DNA of 9,182 bases, taken from an uncultured Treponema sp. GTDB taxonomy: Bacteria > Spirochaetota > Spirochaetia > Treponematales > Treponemataceae. Positions 1 through 5,006 of the stretch are shown here, one piece after another. Made by a program: the position numbers and the translations under genes. Under the pieces are notes generated by a model, which was given only the letters and a program-made list of their open reading frames with translations, did not search any database and was not told the origin of the DNA. Each line of letters begins with the position of its first letter. The first letter of the stretch is position 1. The stretch covers positions 1-9,182 of the forward strand of contig CAMWPF010000040.1 of the NCBI GenBank assembly GCA_947176045.1. The letters are read 5' to 3'.

Positions 1-51
1 CGATCTACACCCTAGAGTTCGTCGGCAGCGTCATCTGTGTATAAGAGACAG
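1..51 (+). other. Illumina Nextera i5 adapter left on the contig end (artefact)
   Basis: Positions 1-10 match the end of the P5 flow-cell primer (AGATCTACAC, one mismatch). Positions 11-18 are CCTAGAGT, which I recall as the i5 index S516. Positions 19-32 are TCGTCGGCAGCGTC, exactly the Nextera read-1 primer start. Positions 33-51 match the 19-nt Tn5 mosaic end (AGATGTGTATAAGAGACAG) with two mismatches. The parts occur in library-construct order, so this is untrimmed adapter and not a biological transposon end. Native sequence starts at about position 52, inside larC. Confidence 0.97.
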
Positions 52-53
52 AG

Positions 54-896
54 GTGGGCGCGCTCGATTCGATTGTCGATGTGGTTGCGCTCGCCGTCTG
101 CTTTGACAGCCTGAACGTTTCGCGCGTCTATGTGCCGTCGCTGTTTGAGGGCGGCGGAACGGTGCGGTGCCAGCACGGAATCCTGCCGGTGCCGGTTCCT
201 GCCGTGGCGCAGATTGCCGGACGGTACGCGCTGCCGCTTTCGCTTTCCGGCGAGCCGGGCGAATTCATTACGCCGACGGGAGCCGCCTTTGTTGCCGCAG
301 TGCGCACAGACGGCGCGCTTCCCCGCACGGTCAGAATTGTGCGCACCGGGCTTGGCGCGGGAAAGCGCACGTACCGCCGCCCGAGCATTCTTCGCGCCTT
401 TATAATAGAAGAAGCTGAATCAGCTGCGGAATCCGGCGCGCTGTCCGGCACCGTCGTCAAGCTTGAGACGAATATCGACGACTGCACGGGCGAGACACTC
501 GGCTTTTTGCTTGAGCGGCTGATGGAAGCGGGCGCGCTCGACGTCCAGTACATTCCGTGCTTCATGAAGAAGAACCGCCCGGCATACCAGCTTTCCGTCC
601 TGTGCGCGCCGGAAAAAACGGCGGAGCTTGAGCGGCTCATCTTCCAGAACACGACGACCATCGGAATCCGCCGCTGCACGATGGAGCGCACGGTTCTTGC
701 GCGCGAGGTGAAGACTGTGGAGACGCCGCTCGGAACTGCCCGCGTGAAGGTCGCGGACGTGTACGGTACAAAGCGGATTTCCCCGGAATATGAAAGCGTG
801 AAGTCGCTGTGCCAGAAAAGCGGTCGCAGCTTCAGCGACGTGTACCGCACTGTGGAAGAAGCCGCGTGTCTACCGGCCTGCCAAGCGGTGCAATGA
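54..896 (+). CDS. larC: LarC nickel-insertion protein (NPN cofactor synthesis), 5'-truncated
   Basis: LarC is the CTP-dependent cyclometallase that inserts nickel into pyridinium-3,5-bisthiocarboxylic acid mononucleotide, making the nickel-pincer cofactor of lactate racemase (LarA) and related epimerases. Visible family blocks, numbered from the first intact codon: VGALDSIVDVV (1-11, family EVGAxDSIxDxxG), RCQHGILPVPVPA (38-50), FITPTGAA (71-78), LETNIDDCTGE (137-147), MKKNRPAYQL (171-180) and RISPEYESVKSL (241-252). The GTG at 54 is the internal Val of the first block and not a start; roughly the first third of the protein is lost at the contig end. In Lactiplantibacillus the protein is made from larC1/larC2 by ribosomal frameshifting; here both halves sit in one continuous frame. 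It converges on the deaminase gene, whose stop is 80 bp away. larA, larB and larE are not in the window. Confidence 0.93.
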   Translation: MGALDSIVDVVALAVCFDSLNVSRVYVPSLFEGGGTVRCQHGILPVPVPAVAQIAGRYALPLSLSGEPGEFITPTGAAFVAAVRTDGALPRTVRIVRTGLGAGKRTYRRPSILRAFIIEEAESAAESGALSGTVVKLETNIDDCTGETLGFLLERLMEAGALDVQYIPCFMKKNRPAYQLSVLCAPEKTAELERLIFQNTTTIGIRRCTMERTVLAREVKTVETPLGTARVKVADVYGTKRISPEYESVKSLCQKSGRSFSDVYRTVEEAACLPACQAVQ

Positions 897-976
897 AAAG
901 TGCGTCATGGCGGAGGCGGTCAAGTGGGGAACGCGCAGCTGCCGGCTTGTGGGTCTGGACGAGTGAGGGGCAGCCG

Positions 977-1390
977 TCAGCGTTTTTCCCCTTTCTGTAT
1001 CCACCATTCGGGAGTCAGCTCGGCGAGCGTCATCACGGTTCCCGCCTCGTAGTCCATCATGATTTCTATGCCGCCGCAGTCGCCGCCCGCAAGCTGCACC
1101 ATGAATTCCCGGCAGGCTCCGCACGGCGCACCGCCAGCCTTTCCATCATGCATGATGCACAGTACTTTTGAAAGCCTGTCCTCGCCGTTCGTAATCATGT
1201 TGAAGAGCGCGTTCCGTTCCGCGCAGATTCCGAGCGTGCTGCACGTGTCGATGCACACGCCCGTGTAGATGTTCCCCTGCTCGGAGAGGACGGCGGCAGA
1301 AACGCAGCCCGCCTCCACATAGTCCGAAATCTTCCGCTCGCGCCGGACAGCGCGCGCCGCTTCGTACAGCTTCTCCCAGATTGCTTCCAT
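977..1390 (-). CDS. Cytidine-deaminase-like zinc hydrolase (137 aa)
   Basis: This is a single-domain member of the CDA fold, of the length usual for small tetrameric deaminases. Zinc and catalytic residues are visible: C56-A-E58 (ICAERNA) and P89-C90-G-A-C93 (APCGACREF), as in CAE-type cytidine deaminases. The ribose-binding stretch that normally reads like GCNIEN is GVCIDT here (residues 45-50), with Asn changed to Cys and Glu to Asp. The protein ends in a PEWW motif. Cytidine or deoxycytidine may therefore not be the substrate; a blasticidin-S-deaminase-like or other amidine substrate is possible. The ATG at 1390 has a GAGGA ribosome-binding site nearby, and a TATACT -10 lies upstream. It is a single gene, convergent with larC and separated by 102 bp from the end of the cytochrome gene. 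Confidence 0.88.
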   Translation of the reverse strand: MEAIWEKLYEAARAVRRERKISDYVEAGCVSAAVLSEQGNIYTGVCIDTCSTLGICAERNALFNMITNGEDRLSKVLCIMHDGKAGGAPCGACREFMVQLAGGDCGGIEIMMDYEAGTVMTLAELTPEWWIQKGEKR

Positions 1391-1418
1391 TTCGTTCCTC
1401 TACAAAAAAGATGGAAAA

Positions 1419-1424
1419 AGTATA
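1419..1424 (-). promoter_or_regulatory. Probable -10 element of the deaminase gene
   Basis: TATACT on the minus strand would place the transcript start about 22 nt before the ATG at 1390, leaving room for the ribosome-binding site. No good -35 hexamer stands 16-18 bp upstream, so the promoter is either weak or activated. Confidence 0.4.
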
Positions 1425-1492
1425 GCAGTGCGGCGGAAAAAGAGGAAGTGTCAGTCTGCTGCAATGGAATATTTTACATCTTTCCGGGATTT

Positions 1493-2206
1493 TCAGCTTT
1501 CGTTATGATGACGATTTGCGCCCGGCACAAGGCGGAACGCGCAGCAAGAGGCGGCGGAAAACAGCACGAACAGCGAGCAGTAGTCCGCAAGGAACAGCGC
1601 AAAGCCGCGCTCCATGTCAAAGAAGAAGAACGGCTGCGTCAGGAACAGGTGCTTCCAGTAGCCGCGCAAAAAGAACGCATATGCGCCGTAGATGCAGACG
1701 AGCAGCACGGCCGCGCGGACGGCAGTTCTTCCGGCCCGGCGCGAGCGGGATTCGGGAGTTCCCGGCGGAAGCTTTTTGAACAGCGGAACCGACGAGGCGA
1801 GCGCGCCGACATGGAGCGAAAAATGCACCGCCATCAGGATGTAGTACCAGTGGCTTGACACAAGATGCGCCGCACGGGCAAACCCCATGCCGCGCCCGAT
1901 TCCGAGGAAGGCGAACACGCGGTTCGACAGCATGATGCCGCTTATGGCAAGGAGCAGGCAGCAGGCAAGCAGCGCGCCGTTCACACAAATCATGGCGAGC
2001 CGCCGCGCAGTGTACGTTCCGCGGGGAAGAGACTTGTAGAACGCGCGGTTCAGAATGTTGTGCGCAATCCACAGCGCAATCAGCGCGGTTCCGAGGATTT
2101 CATGCGCCGCATCGTCCGGGAACGCAAAAATCCCGCCCATCAGCAGCACCGAAAGCGCCGTCATCGCCATGTCGAGAATCCGGCGGAGCAGCTGCACTTT
2201 CTTCAC
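1493..2206 (-). CDS. DUF4405 / cytochrome b561-like integral membrane haem protein (237 aa)
   Basis: The protein has several hydrophobic segments (about 11-29, 36-53, 71-92, 115-138, 163-180, 205-226). Histidines sit in membrane-spanning positions expected for b-haem ligation: H35 and H49 in the second segment, and H114, H119, H128 and H132 around the fourth (AAHLVSSHWYYILMAVHFSLH). This His pattern and the ISGIMLSN block (88-95) fit DUF4405, a cytochrome b561-like family. The start is GTG at 2206, overlapping the flavodoxin stop by 4 nt (GTGA), with GGAGGG inside the end of the flavodoxin gene, so translation is probably coupled. The likely role is electron transfer through the membrane to or from the exported flavodoxin. 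The family is inferred from the pattern and the pairing with the flavodoxin is context. Confidence 0.8.
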   Translation of the reverse strand: MKKVQLLRRILDMAMTALSVLLMGGIFAFPDDAAHEILGTALIALWIAHNILNRAFYKSLPRGTYTARRLAMICVNGALLACCLLLAISGIMLSNRVFAFLGIGRGMGFARAAHLVSSHWYYILMAVHFSLHVGALASSVPLFKKLPPGTPESRSRRAGRTAVRAAVLLVCIYGAYAFFLRGYWKHLFLTQPFFFFDMERGFALFLADYCSLFVLFSAASCCAFRLVPGANRHHNES

Positions 2207-2760
2207 TGTTCCCTCCGAATTTTCCCGATGAAGTCATCGATGGCCGACTGCGGGCTGACGAGGCTTCCGGCTTTTGCGCGCGTTCCGAACTGAATTTCCG
2301 CCGTCGCAATGATGTTCGCGCCGGAGCAGAGCTTTTCCATGTCGCGCACCGTCGTTCCTGCCCAGCCTGCGTGGGTGCTGAACAGGGCGACGTTCTTTTT
2401 TGCGAAGCTGCTTCCGCTTAGGAATGTCAGCACCGGAGAAGCCATTTTGTACCACCATGTCGGCGTTCCCACGATGATTGTGTCGTAATCCGCAAGGTTC
2501 ACGCCGAGCGGCTTGAGTTCCGGCTTGTAGCCGCGGTTCACGTCGCGGTGCGCCTGGTCAACGACGGCATCGTAGTCGCGCGAGTACGGAACCGCAGGCT
2601 CAAGCGCCGCAATGTCCGCGCCGAGCTGTTTCTGAATCTGTTCGGCAATCTGCCTTGTGTTCGCCGTGTCCGAATATGAATAATACACGACGAGCGTTTT
2701 CGCGCTTGCTCCCATCACAATCAGTCCGCCCAAAAAAAGCGATGCAAAAATCCGTTTCAT
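2203..2760 (-). CDS. Exported flavodoxin (185 aa, Sec signal peptide)
   Basis: After MKRIFASLFLGGLIVMGASA (a typical signal peptide, predicted cleavage ASA-K at about 20), the mature part is a complete short-chain flavodoxin: strand 1 KTLVVYYSYS, FMN-phosphate loop SYSDTANT (28-35), IIVGTPTWWYKMASPVLTFL (95-114) with paired Trp residues at the isoalloxazine, and VALFSTHAGWAG (124-135). Most flavodoxins are cytoplasmic; the signal peptide places this one outside the inner membrane. The ATG at 2760 was chosen over an in-frame start at 2886 because AGGAGG lies six bases before it and the longer form would bury the signal peptide behind 42 unrelated residues. It is the first gene of an operon with the downstream b-type cytochrome, which is the obvious redox partner. 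A flavodoxin-like NAD(P)H reductase role is also possible. Confidence 0.9.
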   Translation of the reverse strand: MKRIFASLFLGGLIVMGASAKTLVVYYSYSDTANTRQIAEQIQKQLGADIAALEPAVPYSRDYDAVVDQAHRDVNRGYKPELKPLGVNLADYDTIIVGTPTWWYKMASPVLTFLSGSSFAKKNVALFSTHAGWAGTTVRDMEKLCSGANIIATAEIQFGTRAKAGSLVSPQSAIDDFIGKIRREQ

Positions 2761-2778
2761 CGTATTCCTCCTGTGAAA

Positions 2779-2832
2779 ATATATGCCGCGCGCTCCGTCC
2801 GTCAGTTCCAGATGCTGGACGCCGGCATATAT
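2779..2832 (-). repeat. 10-bp inverted repeat in the flavodoxin leader and promoter
   Basis: ATATATGCCG at 2779-2788 and CGGCATATAT at 2823-2832 are perfect inverted copies whose centres are 44 bp apart, about four helical turns. They flank a smaller hairpin (TCCAG/CTGGA near 2806-2818). The right copy abuts the predicted -10 and transcript start and the left lies just ahead of the ribosome-binding site. It could be a pair of protein-binding half-sites on one DNA face, or part of a folded 5' leader. Confidence 0.5.
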
Positions 2833-2861
2833 ACTATATTTTTTCAGCAGGGATATGTAAA
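2833..2861 (-). promoter_or_regulatory. Promoter of the flavodoxin-cytochrome operon
   Basis: On the minus strand, -35 TTTACA (2861-2856), a 17-bp spacer and -10 TATAGT (2838-2833). Transcription should begin near 2826, giving a leader of about 65 nt. AAGTAT directly abuts the -35 on its upstream side, as it does in the cupin promoter. A second, weaker pair nearer the gene (CTGACG at 2805-2800, TATATT at 2783-2778, 16-bp spacer) is an alternative. Confidence 0.6.
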
Positions 2862-2881
2862 ATACTTTTTTTATATCGTGA

Positions 2882-3070
2882 ATCATTCATTTTAGGCATA
2901 AAGCAAGAACCAGCTGCCGTGCGGCGGCCGAACCAACCGCCGTTCTCCTCTGCCACTGCATCTTATCGGCTACCAAATCTGAAGTTGTATAATCCCTCGA
3001 CCGCAAGCCCTTTCAGAAATGTGTTGTTGCTTTTGTGCTCCGCACAAAACCGAAACAAGCAAAAATTCCG
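2882..3070. other. Intergenic stretch at the left edge of the low-GC segment; no gene seen
   Basis: Between the flavodoxin promoter region and the end of the next gene I find no supported gene. A GC-rich block (about 2910-2965) sits in otherwise AT-richer DNA. On the minus strand two open stretches separated by a TAA at about 2975 read like protein (residues such as LKGLAVEGLYNFRFGSR) but have no start, ribosome-binding site or recognised family. They may be a gene remnant or a dispersed repeat. A hairpin with 8-bp arms (TTTTGTGC at 3031-3038, GCACAAAA at 3042-3049) lies just beyond the 3' end of the neighbouring minus-strand gene, without a T-run. Confidence 0.4.
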
Positions 3071-3367
3071 TTATGAAATCAGCCCATGCTCCTTTAGAAT
3101 TTCTTTTAAAACCATTCTTGACTGTTTTGATGCGTTGCCCAAAGGGCTTATAGGCACTGAATTCTTGATATGTAATTTATCGAGAAGTGATTTTATATTC
3201 TGAATTTTCATGCGGATAGAACCTTTATCTCTGCCTGTTCTTTGGAATTCTGGCAAGGAAGAAACTGAATCGACAAAATCCTCACAGTCCATAACAGCAT
3301 CCGAAATAACATATTTGTCTACGCAAGCTTTGCAACAAGCCTTATCTTCTTCTGTACTCCAATCCAT
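3071..3367 (-). CDS. Hypothetical small protein resembling the N-terminal domain of McrA/HNH-type proteins (98 aa)
   Basis: The protein is MDWSTEED..., all-helical in appearance, and Cys-rich near its start (C11, C12, C15, C28). The pattern W-S-x-E-E-D (3-7) followed by RDKGSIRMKIQNIKSLLDKL (46-65) and SPLGN (74-78) resembles, from memory, the roughly 90-residue helical domain with WTxEE...RSKGSIExKHQNISAVL found in front of HNH or other nuclease domains in many bacterial proteins. Here it stands alone with no nuclease domain downstream. The ATG at 3367 is supported by AGGAG five bases upstream; a longer TTG-started frame to 3454 would run into the large palindrome. It lies alone between hairpin clusters. 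A DNA-binding or defence role is only a guess from the family likeness. Confidence 0.65.
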   Translation of the reverse strand: MDWSTEEDKACCKACVDKYVISDAVMDCEDFVDSVSSLPEFQRTGRDKGSIRMKIQNIKSLLDKLHIKNSVPISPLGNASKQSRMVLKEILKEHGLIS

Positions 3368-3430
3368 ACATACTCCTTTTTCATTGCAAGAATTTGCCTT
3401 TCGTCCTCGAAAAACAGATTCTTCTTTAAG

Positions 3431-3472
3431 ATTGCACACCGTGGGAAGTTTCAACTTCCCACGGTGTGCAAT
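3431..3472. repeat. Perfect palindrome with 20-bp arms and a 2-nt centre
   Basis: Arms 3431-3450 and 3453-3472 are exact reverse complements around a TC centre, starting ATTGCACACC and ending GGTGTGCAAT. It lies 64 bp upstream of the 98-aa gene start and beyond the end of the lipoprotein gene. There is no adjacent T-run on either strand, so it is not a typical terminator. It may be an operator, a recombination site or a mobile hairpin. Confidence 0.95.
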
Positions 3473-3500
3473 TCCGTTCGCGTGAGCGAATACGTCAATA
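3443..3500 (-). repeat. Degenerate ~58-bp repeat, copy 1 (pairs with 5993-6049)
   Basis: Aligned with one gap, this stretch and 5993-6049 agree at about 37 of 58 positions; the ends are best conserved (GGGAA...TTCAA and CGTGA.CG.ATAC.TC.A) and the middle is poor. Most differences are transitions. A small hairpin TTCGC-GTGA-GCGAA (3477-3490) is in register with a hairpin in copy 2. Both copies lie upstream of a minus-strand gene in the same orientation. Confidence 0.45.
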
Positions 3501-3503
3501 AGA

Positions 3504-3522
3504 CAGTTTGCATTGCAAACTG
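3504..3522. repeat. 9-bp-arm hairpin CAGTTTGCA/TGCAAACTG
   Basis: Perfect 9-bp arms with a single T between them, between the large palindrome and the terminator-like hairpin. As RNA the one-base loop is too tight, so the inner pairs would open. It is more natural as a symmetrical DNA site. Confidence 0.7.
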
Positions 3523-3526
3523 CAAG

Positions 3527-3563
3527 TTAAAATCAGCAATGCCATTTCGGTTGCTGATTTTAA
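3527..3563 (-). terminator. Probable terminator of the lipoprotein gene
   Basis: TTAAAATCAGCAA (3527-3539) and TTGCTGATTTTAA (3551-3563) form a 13-bp stem with an 11-nt loop. Further pairing GCAAG/CTTGC (3522-3526, 3566-3570) is possible across a 2-nt bulge. It lies 18 bp past the lipoprotein stop, and the A/T-rich stem base gives a short T-run on either strand, fitting a rho-independent terminator. Confidence 0.65.
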
Positions 3564-3580
3564 ACCTTGCTTTATTTGTT

Positions 3581-4891
3581 TTATCTTACACAATAGTCGT
3601 GATCGGGGGAAAGTTGAATTTCCTGCCCGTTTCGTACAACGCCGTATACAGGTCTTCCTGTATTATCCGTCCACGTCGGATCTATCCAGTATATAGTTCC
3701 GTCATTTGCCTGAACCCAAACCCATGCATGAGTTGTTGCATTCCCATGCGCACGCACAAGCTGGTATTCAAAATCAACAACAGGTGTTCCATTCATTATA
3801 GCTGAATATCTCTCTCCCTTGTTTGCTATCCTATAGAGGGCTATCTGGTTTGGATTGTTATGGGTACCGACCATCCACCAACGGCTAATACCGCTGTAAT
3901 TGCCATTCTTTAGTTCCCTGTCAACCGCCCAAGCTGCATAATCAAAGCAGATGCCCTCACATGTCATTGTACCTCTCGTAGTGTTGCCACGTTGTGCAAG
4001 ATAGGGTTTTATAGTTGATGTTGTGTAGCAGTCCTCTGGATTTGGCGTACTAAAGTCTCCTGCATATGCCATATCATATTTGCACATACAGGCGGTTTTT
4101 ACCGCCAGCCATTGAAGCTGGGCTGCAATGCTGCCCTGTGCATAATAAGGAACAGACGATGACTTTTCGCCCGGCATAATATTCCAGTCCGAATCAGGAA
4201 TTAAAGATGGATCAAAAGGCGTAACCTTAGCCGGCGGAACGTCAATTCTTTTTGGCTCGAATGTTTTCTTCGCTATATGCGCAACCTTGTACCCGAGCTG
4301 CCCTTCATGCAGTTTTTGGGAATTTTTGTCGACGCCTAATCCTATGGTCTCCATCGGCGAAAGCATCAGCAGATACACATTACCAGTATCCTCATAAGTT
4401 GCTATTACACAAGTGTCTGACGTAAAGGTAAAACCTGATTCGGAAATATCAGGAAACGCCTTTTCTGCGTCTTCGATTGTAAAATATGAAACAGGATTGA
4501 TTTCAATTCCCTTGGCCGGTTTCGCAAGAAACGGAAAAAGAGTGGTAAGCAGATTTGGCTCGGCTGCCTTTGGAGCAGTCTTAAATGCCTCTTTAAAGTA
4601 GACATCCAATGAACTTCCTGAAGAACCGTTGTATTTTAACTTATAAACTTGACCGTCTTGCCACGCTGTCGCTTTTTCGCCGCTGTCAAAAACATACGCA
4701 TCTGTTCTTCGTCCGTCCGGGAATCTGCAATTTTTTATTTTCATGTTGTATCCAGAATCGTCCTGAGTATTATTAAATAGTTTCCGATATGCCTGATATT
4801 CTTGCTGTCCTGTTGACATACACGAAGAAACCAGAAATGCCATTAAACAAAGCATTGCTAAACCAAGGCAATGTTCCAACTGTTTTTTCAT
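3581..4891 (-). CDS. Lipoprotein with a transglutaminase-like cysteine peptidase domain (436 aa)
   Basis: The N-terminus is a lipoprotein signal: positively charged MKKQ, a hydrophobic stretch, and the lipobox VSSC with C24 as the lipidated residue. Residues 25-245 contain no family I recognise; about 50-100 look beta-rich. The C-terminal part carries a transglutaminase-like triad: C315 in TCEGICFDYAAW (310-321), H388 in NATTHAWVWV (384-393) and D404 in YWIDPTW (401-407). The substrate is unknown: family members act as cysteine peptidases, peptide amidases or crosslinkers, here on the cell surface or in the periplasm. The ATG at 4891 has AGGGGGAAG upstream. Its promoter (TTGACT/TATCAT) is overlapped by a long inverted repeat shared with the divergent XRE gene, so repression by that protein is likely. 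Base composition is lower in GC than in the flanking genes, suggesting transfer. Confidence 0.85.
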   Translation of the reverse strand: MKKQLEHCLGLAMLCLMAFLVSSCMSTGQQEYQAYRKLFNNTQDDSGYNMKIKNCRFPDGRRTDAYVFDSGEKATAWQDGQVYKLKYNGSSGSSLDVYFKEAFKTAPKAAEPNLLTTLFPFLAKPAKGIEINPVSYFTIEDAEKAFPDISESGFTFTSDTCVIATYEDTGNVYLLMLSPMETIGLGVDKNSQKLHEGQLGYKVAHIAKKTFEPKRIDVPPAKVTPFDPSLIPDSDWNIMPGEKSSSVPYYAQGSIAAQLQWLAVKTACMCKYDMAYAGDFSTPNPEDCYTTSTIKPYLAQRGNTTRGTMTCEGICFDYAAWAVDRELKNGNYSGISRWWMVGTHNNPNQIALYRIANKGERYSAIMNGTPVVDFEYQLVRAHGNATTHAWVWVQANDGTIYWIDPTWTDNTGRPVYGVVRNGQEIQLSPDHDYCVR

Positions 4892-4922
4892 AAATCTTCC
4901 CCCTGCGCTTTTATATTCGCCG

Positions 4923-4959
4923 ATAGTAATTTATATGACAATATCATATAAATTACTAT
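4923..4959. promoter_or_regulatory. Candidate operator: 16-bp-arm inverted repeat between lipoprotein and XRE genes
   Basis: Arms ATAGTAATTTATATGA (4923-4938) and TCATATAAATTACTAT (4944-4959) are perfect inverted copies with a 5-nt centre, CAATA. The right arm overlaps the -10 and predicted start point of the lipoprotein promoter. Position, symmetry and the adjacent divergent XRE gene are what one expects of an autoregulated repressor site. Confidence 0.75.
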
Positions 4960-4985
4960 GATATATATTTATTAAATAAAGTCAA
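4958..4985 (-). promoter_or_regulatory. Promoter of the lipoprotein gene
   Basis: On the minus strand, -35 TTGACT (4985-4980), a 16-bp AT-only spacer and -10 TATCAT (4963-4958). The two hexamers are 5/6 matches to consensus. The predicted start falls at about 4951, inside the inverted repeat. Confidence 0.65.
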
Positions 4986-4986
4986 C

Positions 4987-4992
4987 TATTAT
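4987..4992 (+). promoter_or_regulatory. Probable -10 of the XRE gene, implying a leaderless or near-leaderless mRNA
   Basis: TATTAT at 4987-4992 lies only 14 bp before the ATG at 5007, and CATACT (4993-4998) is even closer. No Shine-Dalgarno sequence is present: the 15 bases before the ATG are T-rich without purines in a row. No convincing -35 is seen. Confidence 0.4.
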
Positions 4993-5006
4993 CATACTTT
5001 TTCTTT

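Noticed and set aside
33..51. Tn5 mosaic end suggesting a transposon terminus
   Set aside because: It is directly preceded by the i5 index and primer sequences, so it comes from library preparation.
128..850. Long minus-strand open frame opposite larC
   Set aside because: It is the GC-rich shadow of larC; its translation is Ser/Arg-rich with no motif, and it has no ribosome-binding site.
907..966. Nineteen-codon ORF between larC and the deaminase gene
   Set aside because: There is no ribosome-binding site, no recognisable sequence and no reason beyond an ATG and a stop.
2761..2886. 42-residue N-terminal extension of the flavodoxin
   Set aside because: It would place unrelated residues before a perfect signal peptide, and AGGAGG precedes the ATG at 2760.
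3368..3454. TTG-started extension of the 98-aa protein
   Set aside because: It begins inside the large palindrome and lacks a ribosome-binding site, while ATG 3367 has AGGAG.
3431..3570. Canonical integron attC site
   Set aside because: I could not find matched RYYYAAC and GTTRRRY core boxes at the ends of the symmetrical region, so I report only a structural resemblance.
3431..3570. CRISPR array
   Set aside because: The symmetrical elements differ in sequence and there are no regularly spaced direct repeats.
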